Shown here piece after piece: positions 10,191-22,009 of a stretch of DNA of 64,000 nt. Numbering within the stretch: position 1 is the first letter of the stretch; every line of letters starts with the position of its first letter. This DNA is from Tuctoria greenei. Taxonomy: Eukaryota; Streptophyta; Magnoliopsida; Poales; Poaceae. Below the pieces are notes generated by a model that searched no databases, was not told the origin of the DNA, and saw nothing but the letters and a program-made list of their open reading frames with translations. Location: the NCBI GenBank assembly GCA_036927565.1, contig JAYESD010000001.1:250571097-250635096 (forward strand), in the 5' to 3' direction. A program made the position numbers and the translations under genes.

Positions 10191-11263
10191 TAATCTCTAA
10201 TTTTTTTTGATTATTTTATATTTAATATAACCCTACAAATTACGGATTAACAATTAACAAAACAAAAAAACTTACCTCAACCTTCTTCATCGTCGGTGGC
10301 CCGCCGTCACGCCTTCTTCTCTCCGCGCCGCCATCCACTCATCGTGCCGCTCGTCGACGCTGCAATTTCCGCGTGCCACCGCTGGGCAACCAGGCACACG
10401 CGCTGCCGCGGGCCTTCGTCCGCCTCCCGCCACCGCTCGCTGATTTGGGATTGCGATTTGGATTGGAATGGAACCGGTGGAGAAGAGCGTTCTCTGCACG
10501 AATCTCAAAGAAATCCAATGGTCGTCTGAAAATTTTTTAATCTCAAACACCTAAAGTATATCATTTTCTATATTTGAATCGATTGAAATAACGAAGTCTT
10601 TCATTTTGAATTAGAGAGTGACGAGCAATTTGGAATAGAGGGAGTAAGCAACAACCCTTCCTTCCCTTGTTCTTGCTTTCCCATCTCTTCTCCTCCAACT
10701 GTCCGTCTCCGCTATCGAGTCTGCAACCACCCCCTATCACTCTAAGGCCCTATTTGGCACAGCTTAACAGCCAACTTCTGAATAAATTTAATCAATTGGA
10801 CTCCCAAACACCTAGCTTTTCGTCCAACTTGTTTGAAAAGCGCTTCTTCAAATTAAGTGGTACACAACTGGAACAAAAAGCTACCTCCCACCAGCTTTTC
10901 CCCCCTCCCCACAGCCAAGTTACCAAACTACCTCAAAGTTCAATAGAATTTACCCGCAATTGCCATCGTATAAAACAACTACCCTAACCCTCCCCCCGAT
11001 TCGCCTGGAGGGTTTTCCTCCGCCTCCGCCTCTCCCCTCTCGTCGCCCCTCCTAGGGCCGAAGCTAGAAGCCCTGCACGCCCAACGCATCAGCCTGCTGG
11101 CCGCAGATCTGCCCCCATGCCAACGAGCTGCGACTCGCCCCTCCCTGATGGCCATGCCCAGTAGTAGGATTCCTCACCCCTCCGCTGGTTCTTCTTAGGG
11201 ATTTGATTATATTAGGGGTTAGTATGGATTAGGGATTAGCTTTTTGTATTCAAATTTCCTTCA
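10191..11263. other. Non-coding flank, possible MITE and gene fragment
   Basis: 10744-10960 begins GGCCCTATTTGGCACAGCTT, a start common among grass miniature inverted-repeat elements, but the opposite terminus was not found. 10990-11170 is rich in CCTCCGCC and resembles a grass 5' untranslated region or first exon. Nothing here is annotated as a gene. Confidence 0.3.
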
Positions 11264-12169
11264 TGTTGTATCGAAGTGTGCCAATGATACTTCCACTGGT
11301 ACTACTAAGAAGTAGTCTGCGGAGGTTCGTATTTAGGCGGGACGCTAACCAAGATCCGAGAGCGATGGTGACACATTGAGTTTTACGCGGTTCGGGCCGC
11401 CTGAGCAGAATACACTACTCCATGGGTTGTTTGTGTATTGTATGAGTATGAGTAAGTATGGATGGCTTGTCATTGCCTGAGCTTGGCCTCTACCATGCAG
11501 CGCAACTCTTTTTTATGCCAATGACTGGTTGTTACAGTGTGCGTCGTGGCTTGGCATGTGGCCCTGGCTGTAATAACCGCCCTATACACGATCTATGGTG
11601 TTAAGGGTGGTTAATAGCATGATAATGTGCCTTAACGACGGTGTTACCGGTCTTGATAGTCCTCTGACCGTGCATCATTAATATAAGCATTAATGACGCG
11701 TTAACCAGGTCTTGTAACAGCCGTTTGATAGCCCTTGAATGTCTGTGCTATTGGAGATCCCAAAGTCTTCCCGTCACAGACTTAGATCCAACCGCGCGAC
11801 ACGTGGTAGATCTGGAGCTTCCCTCTGCGGGGAGGCAGATCTGGAGCTACTGGACATGTGGCAGCACCGAAGCTTCCCTTGTCGGGGAGGCAGGTCCAGC
11901 GCCTCGGGACACGTGGAAGCACCAGAGCCACCCTAAGAAGGGAAGCAGGTCCGGTACTGCAGGACACGTGGCAGCACTGGAGCCACCCTAAGGAGGTAGG
12001 CAGGTCCGGCACTTCGGAACATGTGGTAGCACCGGAGCCACGCTAAGGAGGGAGGCAAGTCCGGTAGTGCGAGACACGTGTTGCCCCCGAAAGTCTACAA
12101 TACTGGAAGGTGGAACTCGACACGTCTTCTTCTGGTACAAAGGGATACCTGATATGCAAGGTATCGACA
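11264..12169 (-). repeat. Tat-2 3' LTR (about 906 bp)
   Basis: On the minus strand it starts TGTCGATACC at 12169 and ends ...GATACAACA near 11264 (TG...CA). It is distantly similar to the Tat-3 LTR across the GCGGAGGTTC / GCAGAGGTTC region. U3 holds a minisatellite with repeated CACGTG. The right end is exact, set by the PPT; the left end could be a few bases off. Confidence 0.75.
11800..12085. promoter_or_regulatory. U3 repeat array with G-box (CACGTG) motifs, Tat-2 LTR
   Basis: About five degenerate 55-65 bp units each carry GACACGTGGYAGC-like sequence. CACGTG is at 11800, 11910, 11965 and 12075, with variants CATGTG at about 11850 and 12020. CACGTG is the palindromic core bound by plant bZIP and bHLH factors, and ACGTGTC/ACGTGGC is the ABA-response core. 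A role as enhancer is inference. Confidence 0.6.
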
Positions 12170-12192
12170 GTGGCCCCTGGGCCCACCACTGG
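12170..12192 (-). other. Tat-2 polypurine tract
   Basis: On the minus strand GTGGTGGGCCCAGGGGCCAC ends exactly at the LTR start TGTCGATACC, matching the tracts of Tat-3 and Tat-4. Confidence 0.65.
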
Positions 12193-12669
12193 TGAGATTA
12201 TGAGGTTTCGATGCTGAAGGTGGGACCATTATCTCTCCTGCATTGCTGCTTCAGGCTTCCCTTTGGGGCACACAGTCCTTCTTGACTTGGTAGGTGAGAT
12301 ACATGACGTGTTGATCTCACAAAATTGAAGGACGTCAGTTCTCAATACGATTTCTGTATCGGTTCCTAGCGTAATCTTTGTAGCTCTGTCAGGCCGTCGC
12401 CCTCGGGCTTTCAACTTCTCATCATGACAATAGTTCACCTGGTGCGACTTTTTTAACAAAGTGGACCCAAGCCCCCTTGTCATCGATGAGGTAACTTCGC
12501 GGAGGGTGATCAAGGTTTGAATGCAGTTTTCATTCAAGCATTTCAGAGGATTAAAAAAGAGAGAGGCGGTGCAAGGTGAGAGAACTCTTACGCATCAATC
12601 TATTCTTGCCATAGAGTTCTCCGCTTGGACCCTTGTGCCATGCTACCACTTTTGCTCCACTTTGCGGTG
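12193..12669. other. Spacer between Tat-2 PPT and antisense gene
   Basis: This is the presumed 5' flank of the Tat-2 antisense gene (plus strand), partly alignable with the same spacer in Tat-4 (58180-58692), for example around CTCATCATGACAATAG. No gene is seen. Confidence 0.4.
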
Positions 12670-15603
12670 ATGGAACTCAGACTTCTCCCCAACAAGATTG
12701 TGAGAGACGATGAGTTGTTGAGAGTTCGGAAGCTGATGGGTTGGGCATGCGATTCCTTCAACAATGCTATTCGCTGCGGCGAGCTCCCATTCAAGAAAGA
12801 GTCCTCCAGCGACATTTTTACTTCTCAGCGTAAGCCATGGTTGGGCTGATTCTGCTAGTGTCCAACTTCTTGCTGATGTTGCTTGAGTCATACGGGCTCC
12901 AACTGCACCACCTCAGACCTCACTCCATCTTGCTGGTGGCGATCTGTGTCCACTTCTGCGAGATGTGGATGGGTGTGCCACTCTGCATCCCTTTATCCCG
13001 GACCTTCTTCACTCTTTGGGTGACAGGCAAAGGTAACTGCTTGTTGGGGTTCTACTACTTCATAAAGCATAGAAATGCCCCATTCAAGTACATCAAGACC
13101 TTTCCTTCTGGGAAGTGGGAGACTTGGAAGACTGATTGAGTTGTGATCCGGGTGGACCCTCATGATAGGCTAGAGCTGCTAGAAGGGTTTCCCACGATGG
13201 ATTCCAACTCCTAGAAGGAGCTCCCAGAGTTGTCCGAGAAGTATAACCCCATGCTGACAAGGATCCAACACCTGGTGGACGGAGGATTAACGTCTCTAAT
13301 AGTCCTCATCAACTTCCTGACCAACCGCTGGGCGTCGCTCAAGGAGCGAGAGTTCGCCGCCTGGTCTTTCTCTGGAAAAATGGATTTTCTTCGGATTGAG
13401 GTTGGTTAGGGACCCAATATAGACGAGCGCATCTTGAAGCTCCATCTTCAGAAGCTGAACAGTGGAACCTTTTCAAGGGATGACCTCAGACCTCCGACTG
13501 AGTTCCTGCCCCTGAACGTAGTTCCAGAGGTCAGAAGGGAGCTGCAGAAGATGATTTCGCTGCTTGATGATACGGGTCTTGCAGAGCGTCAAAGGAGCAC
13601 TATGCCAGCAGTGGTTGCAATCCCAGGAGCTTTAGAGGGCAAGGCTCCTGCAGATTCAAGCGAGAAAAAGCGTGACTCAAGTCGGGGCAAAGGCAAAGAG
13701 CCCGTCGAATCCTATAGCCGGAAGAGGAAGCTAACGCGATCTGATGGATGTTCAGTCAGATCAGCTTCGACAGAAGCAACTCCTCTGTCTCGCCAAGCTT
13801 TGAAGTCAGTGCTGGTTGTACCTCCAGTAACGACAACTCCGGCTCCGATGGCCAGACCATCTTCAGATCCAGCGCCTGCAGTGGGCGCTAGGTCGGGCAA
13901 GTCGACTCCAGTCCCGGTGCCAGCGGCAGGCTCTGGGTCCTGAGTCCCTTCTCAGACGAGGGAGATCACAACTGAAGCAACATTATTAGTTGCCACAACC
14001 CCTAGGATGAAGTCTGGAGCCTCAGTCTCACTGACGTTAGTGGGTTTTGACTCCGGTCGTCCAAGGAAGAAGCTCCGTGCTGACTGGAGCAGCATCGTGC
14101 CTAAGTAATGATCGACTCTTGGACTTGTGTCTTGTTTTTTATTTTTTATTTTTCCTGAATTCTCTGTTCTCTGTTTCCAGAGTATCGAGAAGAGGAGCTG
14201 CTGCTCCGGCACATGCCACAACCACAATGACTGCACAGGTCGAAGCCTCTGCTGCTGCTTCGGCTCCTCCTATGGTCATGGTGGGCGACACATCAGCTCC
14301 GGCGCCGGCTGTCGTCGAGACGGCTTCAGCACCGACAGCCGAAGAACCCGTGGTTGCGCCGGACCAAGAGGAAGAAATGCCGGAGCAAGCTGCAAAGGTT
14401 CCTGCATCAACGCCGGAAATTTGCTATGCCGGAAGTGGCCATGCCTGAGCCGACACAAGAAGGTCCAGCTGTAGGACCTTCACTTCTGTGTCGAAGGTGG
14501 ATGAGCTCCCGGAGCTCAGCGCTACTGATGTCAAGCTGTTGGAGTCCATGCTTGTGCCATGGGATCTGACGACCATTACGGAAGACTCGAGGGAGCCAGA
14601 GGAGGAACCTCCAGTAGGTCCTGAATGCTAGTGCAAGCTGCTGTACTTCAAGACGAAGTTGACACAGTCTCGACTAGCGGACCAAAGGGAGTGGCTGGAG
14701 GCTGAGAAAGCTCCACAATCACGTCTGAACAAGGTGCTGGATGAATGAGAGGCTGCTATAAAAGCCCTCGATGACAGGATCCGGGAGATCTACGAGCATG
14801 CCAAGAAGGTTAATGAAGTGGCAGAGAGTCGCTCGGAGAGTCTCGAAGCATTGAGGGAACAACTCCTCAATTGTCGGGATGAGCTTGATAATAAGGAGGA
14901 TGAACTCCAAAAGAGAGAGGATGAAATCTCTCATAATATAGCACGCGACGAGCAGGACTTGGCTGACTGTGTGGAAAAATTCAAGTCCTTGTGCGAAAAA
15001 GAAAAGCACCAAGTACGGCTGGCAGGATAAGGAGTTAGAAAAAGAGAGAATGATGTCTCTGCCAGGGAGAACAAGGTGAAGGTGAAGGAAAAGGACCTTG
15101 TGGAAAGGCAAGACTGCTTGCACCTCTGAGAGAAGCAAATCGCTGACCAAGAGAGGTTGCTAGCTGAATGGATCTAGCAGCACGCCATAGAGGTCGAGCA
15201 ATTCTCGAAAGAGGGTTCTATAGAGCTATCGTGCGCAAGAAGGTCATTGGAGGAACTCTAGAGCACAAGAGAACTTGAGTCCTAGCAGGTTTGGGACTTC
15301 CTCGGGCAAGCGGAAGATGCTCTGTTGCTCTAGGATTTAGCCCAGTCCGACCGACCGTCCCGGAGCCAGAGATGGACAAGGACCTAATGGTGTGGTTGTT
15401 GACCACCTCGCGGTTGAAGGGATGTCTCTGGCTAATAACTTCGCAGAATATGTGCTGACGTTCTTCCAAAGCCGAGACCCCTTGATGTCTTTAGCTCTGG
15501 TGGTTGAAGGACCCATCCTAAGGAGGAAGAAGCTGCCAAGGCCAGCGTCCAAGAAGCCACCCAGAAGGTTGCTTCATATTTTGTGTGGAACTCCAGTAGC
15601 TAG
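12670..15603 (+). pseudogene. Tat-2 antisense gene (PF04195-like plus coiled coil), decayed
   Basis: The start MELRLLPNKIV corresponds to MELGLRESRLK in Tat-4. Exon 1 carries the conserved core LLESYGLQLHHLRPHSILL...HFCEMW near 12880-12980 and GFYYFIKHRNAPFKYIKTFPSGKW near 13050-13120, then a Ser/Pro/Lys linker. A likely intron runs 14105-14180 (GTAATG...TTTCCAG). Exon 2 has coiled-coil sequence (QLLNCRDELDNKEDELQKRE near 14870) and the C-terminal block AEYVLTFFQSRDP near 15450. There is a frameshift near 12830 and stops near 13137, 13212, 13407, 13941 and several in exon 2, so it is not functional. It belongs to the same family as the antisense genes of the other Tat elements. Confidence 0.78.
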
Positions 15604-15861
15604 GACTTTTCCTTTTGTACCTTCATCTTGTAAATCTCCAAATTTTGAATGAATGAAATCCTTTTGAATTCCATTTTGTTCTTCAATATATCATTGCCTT
15701 TATCTTGTTGGCCCCCTGGTAGATGAGCTCCAATGATTGAGGACATCTACCATAAGGAAATTTGACAACGTCTTAAAAACTTGATTGCTCTGAACTCGTA
15801 GCCAGTATGATAGCTCTGAGATCCGAGGCTTGCTTCGGAAATCTCCAATGACCCTTTGTTA

Positions 15862-16149
15862 CATCGACTGCGGCCCCCCTGGGAGTTGTCAAAGCTTAAT
15901 TGCTTCGACAACGCCCATTGTTAATGCATAAAACATCGACTGCGGGCCCCCTGGTGCTTGTCGGAGCTTAATTGCTTCGACGATGCCAATTGTCAATGCA
16001 TAAAACGTCGACGGCGGGCCGCCTGGGAGTTTTTGGAGCTTGGTTGCTTCGACGGCACCCACTGTCAACGCATGAAACGTCGAGGGCGGGCCCCTTAGGT
16101 GATGCCAGAGCTAAGTGCTCTGACAGCATCCACCATCGATGTGCAGATT
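15862..16149. repeat. Tandem array, 4 x 72 bp (Tat-2)
   Basis: Units start ACATCGACTGCGG, ACATCGACTGCGG, ACGTCGACGGCGG and ACGTCGAGGGCGG at about 15862, 15934, 16006 and 16078, a 72-bp spacing. Each contains GGAGCTTxxTTGCTTCGAC, a short inverted repeat. It is homologous in position and motif to the arrays of the other Tat elements. Confidence 0.9.
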
Positions 16150-16357
16150 GCTTTCAATTATTCATTTTTTTCTGCGCATGAGAGACAAGAAAGGCAATAA
16201 AATTCGTCCTCTTGCCTATAGCTTATTTGTAGCTTATTATCCTTCTATGAACTTTAGATCCTAACAAACTCACTATGACAACATAAGTATACTGATTAAA
16301 CTTTCTTAGGTCTGTATGCTTTTCGGACCCCCTTACTGAGACCCACCAAAATAGGTA

Positions 16358-16405
16358 GAGTGACATACTTAGGGTGCTGGAACAGGCTAAGTTAATAGCG
16401 CACTC
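16358..16405 (-). other. Tat hairpin (Tat-2)
   Basis: On the minus strand GAGTGCGC...CTTAG-CCTGTTCCAGCACC-CTAAG...GTCACTC forms the same two-part stem as in Tat-1, with GAGTG/CACTC outside and CTTAG/CTAAG inside. Degenerate relatives (GACCAAGTTAA) occur near 16675 and 16743, where a second copy would be expected. Confidence 0.72.
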
Positions 16406-16841
16406 CGGGCCTGTCATTAGCTTTGATTTTCAGGCGAGTAGACCATCTAGCAATACTAAGATCTAATAGAAGATTACCAATAAAACATATATATCACATG
16501 AATCTCTAGGACTAAATTTCAAGTGGATTGCACAACATTGCTATTGACAAGAAGGTAAAAGATGGTAAAAACAATGAGCATGCGCAAAATTAATGTACGT
16601 AGAGTCTGTTTGCACATAAATGTATTTCATTATAGGTTCGAATAACAGGGGAGACAAGGACACACATAAAGTATTGGACCAAGTTAAATGTCCTATTCAT
16701 CTTGTACTAGCCCAGAGAAGGTAAAGACACACTTAAATTACATGACCAAGTTAAGTGTGCTTTTCATCTAAGACCAACCCGACTCTGTTCATAGACTCTA
16801 TAAGATACATTTTATACAAATACAAACTCATATCCGTGTAA
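16406..16841. other. Post-pol spacer of Tat-2
   Basis: AT-rich untranslated sequence between the Tat-2 pol stop (minus strand, 16842) and its hairpin. Beyond the degenerate hairpin relics, nothing is seen. Confidence 0.5.
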
Positions 16842-19830
16842 CTAAGTGTATAACTTATGAAGGTGCTCAATATTTCAAGGGTTGGGAAGTGGTATCCCAT
16901 CCTCTGTTTCCAAGCGGACGCATTCAGGATGGGAAACTTTGACTACTCGAAAGGGACCTTCCCAGCTGGGGGAAAGTTTGTTCATCCTTCGCGAGTAAGT
17001 ATTCGCCGCAGCACCGGATTGCCTTCTTCCAACTGCGGGTTGTGCACATACCTTTGGTGATAGCATCGGAGCAACTGGCGGTATCGCGTGTTTTGTACAA
17101 CTGCTTGGCATCTTGCCTCGTCGACTAGGTCTAGGTCTTCACGCTGGAGCTGGTCCTGCGTGGCTTCATCGTAGGTCGATACCCGGAGACACCCCATGGC
17201 AATTTCTGGGGGAATGACATCTTCAGCTCCGTATACCATGAAGAAGGGTGTCTCTCCTGTTGCCCGACTAGGTGTTGTCCGACTCGCCCACAGTGCAGAT
17301 GGAAGCTCTTTTATCCAGTTGGCACCATGCTTCTTCAAGCGCTCATAAGTGCGCATCTTGTGTCTGTTGAGTATTTCTGCGTTTGCTCTCTCAGCTTGGC
17401 CATTGTTGCAGGATGAGCTGCTGATGCGTAGCTGACTGTTATGCCGAGGTCTTTGCAGTACTCTTGGAAACCTACACTTGTAAATTGGGTTCCATTGTCA
17501 GTGATGACTCTGTTTGGAATTCCAAATCTGCAGATAATAGACTTCAAGAACTTGATGGCAGATTGCTTGTTGATTGTCACAACTAGAGTAGCTTCCGGCC
17601 ACTTTGTGAACGTATCGATGGCGACATATAAGAACCGGTACCCTCAAACGGCTTTTGGGAAAGGTCCAAAAATATCCATCCCTCACACAGTGAATGGCCA
17701 TGAGGGAGGTATCATTTGCAATGACTGCGCTGGTGTATGAATTTGCTTTGCATGAAACTGACACGCTTCATACTTCTTGACCAGATCTACTGCATCCTGG
17801 AGTGTTGTTGGCTAGTAGAAGTCATGTTAGAAGGTTTTACCGACCAGTGTGCGGGATGATGTGTTATTCCCACACTCATGGATCTCTACGAGAAGTTCGC
17901 AGCCTCTTTCCCCAGAAATGCACCGCATTAGAACGCTGTTGGCACCACATCAATAGAGATCCACTTCTACCAACATGTATCTTTTATCCAATATGACAAT
18001 TCGCTCAGCGTATGCACCGTCTTCAAGAAGGATGTTGTCCTTCAAGTAGTCTCAGACCTTCGAGATCCATGCATCAGGACTGACTTGAGCTTCTGGATCT
18101 TGCGCGCTTGGTTGCTCGGAGCTTCCTGTAGTGCCTACGACCCTTGGTGGACACCATGGTAACAGCCGGGATCGCCAACTTCGGGGTGCTGGTCTTGCCC
18201 CCATCACTCAGTTCGATAGGTTGAGCGTTAGGTGCTGGTAATCTCCTGACAAAAACTCCGTCGGGTGCTTGAGCCCCGGTTGAAGCCTTCGTCGAGAGAT
18301 TGTCAGCTTCAGCATTGTTGAGACGCTGCACATGGTAGAGGTCTAGGACGTGGAAGTCTTTTTGCAACTTCTGGATTTTAAGTAGATATGTAGCAAGCTG
18401 AGGGTTATTGCAACTACATTCACCTTTGACTAGTTTGATGATGACTTGCAAGTCACCCTTCACCAACAGCTGCCGGACACCATATGATAGTGCCACCTTG
18501 AGTCCGAAGATGATAGCTTCATATTCTGCCATGTTGTTGGTTGCCTTGAAGTCGAGGCGCACCATGTACTTGACCTTCTCCCTGGTCGGAGTGAGGAGAA
18601 GGATTCCAGCTGTGGCCCCCTTATTTCTACACGGAGCTATCGAAGTACAGAGTTCATTGAGGCTTAGTGAAGACCGGGACCTTAGGTTCCAACTTCTCCT
18701 CGCTGAGGTCCCCCAGACTTGATGAATAAGGTGTCCACTCCATCACGAAGTCAACCAGTGCCTGACTCTTGATTGCATGTCGAGGCAGAAATTCGAGATC
18801 GAATTCTGCCAACTCTGCTGCCCACTTGGCGATATTTCCTGTTGAATTGGGATTATGTAAAATAGCTCGCAGTGTATAAGAGGTTACCACTTATATATTG
18901 TGAGCTTGGAAGTAGTGTTGTAGCTTCCTTAAGGCAATAAGGATTTCGTACAACAGCTTATGCACCTCAATGTATCGAGTCTTGGCATCATAAAGTACTT
19001 CGCTGATGAAGTACACTGGCCGCTGGGTAGTTCAGACCCTCCCGAAGGGGTCTGAAGCTTCGAGGCCGCATCGCTTCGATGTCTATGATCTTTGCCAGAT
19101 TTTCTTCAATTCCTCGGTGATTCAACAATAAACCAAGAAGCTTTCTGGAGTTAACCCCGAATACACGCAACTTGTCGAAGATGGATTGAAGGTTGTCAAG
19201 GAGTGAGTATTTGTTCTTCACTTTGACAACGATGTCATCGACGTATACTTCCACTAGGTCCCGAATGAGCTCCCCAAAGGTTTTGTGCATAGCCCGCACA
19301 AAGGTAGAGAGTGCAATTTTGAGATCATAAGGCATTGTTGTGTAGCAGTAGAGACCATCTACCATAATGAAAGCACCGTGCTCTTAATCTTTCTTAGATA
19401 TTGGAATTTGATGGAATCCAGAATATGCGTCTGAGAAACATAGAAGCTCACAACCGGAGGTAGAATCCACTAGCTGATTTATTCTTGTTAGTAGAAAGGG
19501 GTCTTTTGGACATGCCTTATTCAAAGTGGTGTAGTCGATGCACATCCGAAGCTTCCCGCCCACCTTTGGCATGACGACTTGGTTTGCCAGCCATCGCGGA
19601 TGATGTACCTCCCGGATGAATCTAGCGTCAAGCAGCTTCTTGACTTCTTCTCGAATGAATTTCTGCAGCTTAAAAGATTGCTTCCGGGGCTTCTGTTTTA
19701 TAGGTCGTGCATCGGGGTAGATCTTCAGATGGTGCTCAATCACCTCTCTGGTAATCCCAGGCATTTGTGATGGTTGCCATGCAAACACGTCGACATTTGC
19801 CCAGAGGAAAGTGACGAGCATGAGTTCCTA
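16842..19830 (-). pseudogene. pol: Tat-2 pol (RT-RNase H-aRNH-integrase), degenerate
   Basis: It begins after the conserved TAG (19830-19828) with ELMLVTFLWANVDVFAWQPSQMPG. RT contains CIDYTTLNKACPKDPF and YVDDIVVKVKN (near 19240), but two deletions remove the sequence after the catalytic motif and most of the RT-RNase H junction (near 19170 and 19075). RNase H (SPNSTGNIAKWAAELAEFDLEFLPR type, near 18830), aRNH (LDFKATNNMAEYEAIIFGL near 18540; KGECSCNNPQL near 18410) and integrase (TDNGTQFTS near 17490, ALWASRTTPSRATGETPFFMVYG near 17280) follow. Stops occur near 19384 and 16880 and the frame changes several times. The end matches the NIEHLHK terminus of Tat-1. Non-functional. Confidence 0.88.
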
Positions 19831-22009
19831 TTTGTCACCCAGACCTTTTGATATATGAGTGGTCTGAGTAGCATCAAAATCAATTTGGACGATTTTGATG
19901 GGAACATCAGTGTCACCGCTTGGCTGCACACGAGGTGCAGAGGATGAACTGTGCTGGCGTAAGCTCGGTGGTTGCTGAGTAGGTTGCTCCTTGTCGGGTT
20001 CATATTCTTGCGTTGTTGCAAGCGCATGAAGCTTTTCCAGCGCAATAACTCTAGCAGTGCGATCCCCTCAGATCCGGAGGACACCAAAGTTGGCATCTTC
20101 AACATGAGGTAGCCGTAGTGGGCCACCACCATGAACCTATACAGGGCTGGCCTGCCTATGATGGCATTGAAGGGAAGGTTGATGTGTGCTACATCAAACA
20201 CCAGCTTCTCAGACCGGTAGTTCTCCAGCGTCCCGAAGGTCATTGGGAGAGTAACAGACCCGAGAGGTGTGATGTCTCCTGGACCCACTCCGGAGAATGG
20301 ACGTGAGGGCCTGAGGTCCGAGAGGCTGAGTTGGAGCTTCACAAAGGCTGCGAGGCTGATCAGATTGAGAGCCGCACCACCATCCACCAAGACATGAAAG
20401 AGCTAGATATTGTTGACAGTCAGGGAGACCATGAAGAGCAATTGTACATCTCCTGCCATGTTCTTTGGACAGTCCGAAACATCAAAGGTAATGGAAGTAT
20501 CTATCCACTTCGAATGAGGCTTCGCCTTGGCAGTAGGAGCAACAACAGCCATCTCCCGACATATAGTTTTTAGAATGCGTCGAGAGGTGATGTTCTAGGA
20601 TCCTCCATACATCGTATAGAGAGTCATCCAACGTTCGTTGTTAGAGTCATCGACGGTGTCGTAGATCGTCTTTAACGCCTTTTTGGGGTCTTGGAAGCCT
20701 AGCTCCTGATCAGACGAAGTTTCATCTACTTTTTGTTTCCCTTCCCGCTGGCGGAAAGGGGTTTCTTCTTGACGCTTGTTGTTGCGTTCAGCAAGCCTCT
20801 TGATCTCGCGATAGTCTTCAAGATTGTGGCTCGTAGATTTGTCAATCGGGGACCACATATTGTCACCGTCTTCGGACTATTGTCGAGGTCGCTTATTGGG
20901 GCATGGACCCCGGCCACCAAGTGCTGCGACGCTGCAGCTGTAGGTGTGCCGACAAGTGACTTCTTACCATTTTACTTCTTTTTCTTTTTGCCACTACCGG
21001 TGGTAGTAGCTTCGGCTTTGGAGGTAGATTGACCAACCTCCGCAACTGATTTGGAGTGCATCTCACGACCCTCCGCAGCTGAAGAGTTCCGTGATGCTGC
21101 TGACATCCTCTGTTGCTAGCTTCTCCAGCATCTTCTTGTCTCTAACTCTGTGTCGGAATGCAACAACGACAGAAGCATTAGAGATAGAAGGTATGGTGTT
21201 CCGTACCTGAGAGAATTGCTGGATGAATGATCGCAGTGACTCTCCTAACTTCTATTGTACGGCGAAGAGATCCAGCTTGGTGCCAGGCTGGGTGTAGGAG
21301 CTCCAGAAGTTGGTGGTGAACTGGCGACATAGCCCCCCAACAGTAGATGGAGTCAGGAGGTAAGCTCATAAACTAGGACCTTGCAGTCTCGATCAAAGCC
21401 ATGGGGAAGTAGTTGGCCATAACAGCCTCATTTCCTCCAGCCGCAATGATGGCGATGGAGTAGATTTGTAGAAACTCGACAGGATTGACAGTCCCGTCGT
21501 ATTTCTCCGGCAGATGAGGTCAGAACTTGGGTGGCCTTTTGACCATGCGAAGACGAATGGCAAGAGCTGAATAGCTGCCTCCAACTTCCAGAGGAGAAGG
21601 GTTTTCTTGAGCAAGTTGCCTCTCGCGAGTACGCTCGATGTTGACTTGACCATCCTGCCTCATGTACTGGCGGTTGAGCTCCGGCCGAAGGTCTTGAGTT
21701 GGGAGCCTTGACGCCGTACGAGTACGACGAGCCCCAGAGGGCAGAGATGTCGTGTGCTGGGAGGGCGCACATCTCCTGGGGTGCGACGTCGCACTACTAA
21801 TCCTTCCAGACAAGGTCCTGTTACGGGAAGGTGCCTAGCCTACATGGGCAGACCCTGGTTGTTGAACGTTGTGGTTGCGGCTGCAACCATATGCTCAACA
21901 TCAGCGCACCATTGTTCTAGCGCGTCTAGAGGAGCCCCCAGCGTTGGAGGACGCTGAAGAAGAGTCCGCGCTACATTCAACGCGTTCTCTGGGTTGTTCA
22001 TCGATTCCG
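19831..22009 (-). pseudogene. gag: Tat-2 gag-protease, 5' truncated
   Basis: The visible frame starts near 22002 with MNNPENALNVARTLLQRPP, matching an internal part of Tat-4 gag (NLDNPEHALHAARALLQRPP), so the gag start is missing. It continues through the LPSGARRTRTASRLPTQDLRP region, the capsid-like segment, the HKxxxHxLEDC-type zinc motif region and PFRQREGKQKVDE (near 20750). The protease segment carries VDGGAALNLIS (near 20385) in place of the canonical DTG/DSG, as Tat-4 carries VDGGSGLNLIS, followed by NAIIGRPALYRFMVVAHYGYLMLKMP. Several stops and frameshifts. It ends at the conserved TAG. Confidence 0.85.

Larger units (their letters stand above)
11264..22009 (-). mobile_element. Tat-2: Tat-lineage element, visible part (3' LTR to gag)
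   Basis: Read on the minus strand from 22009: gag, protease, RT, RNase H, second RNase H, integrase, a hairpin, a 72-bp array, the antisense gene (plus strand) and the 3' LTR. No primer-binding site, gag start or own 5' LTR is visible. At 22010 the gag frame abuts the 3' LTR of Tat-3, whose U3 differs from the Tat-2 LTR. The simplest reading is that Tat-3 inserted into Tat-2 gag and the rest of Tat-2 lies beyond the right edge. Many stops, frameshifts and two RT/RNase H deletions make it the most decayed Tat copy here. Confidence 0.85.

Noticed and set aside
10667..10987. A 106-residue Ser/Pro/Gln-rich frame in the intergenic region
   Set aside because: Low-complexity composition, overlap with a MITE-like segment, no homologous domain and no splice context.
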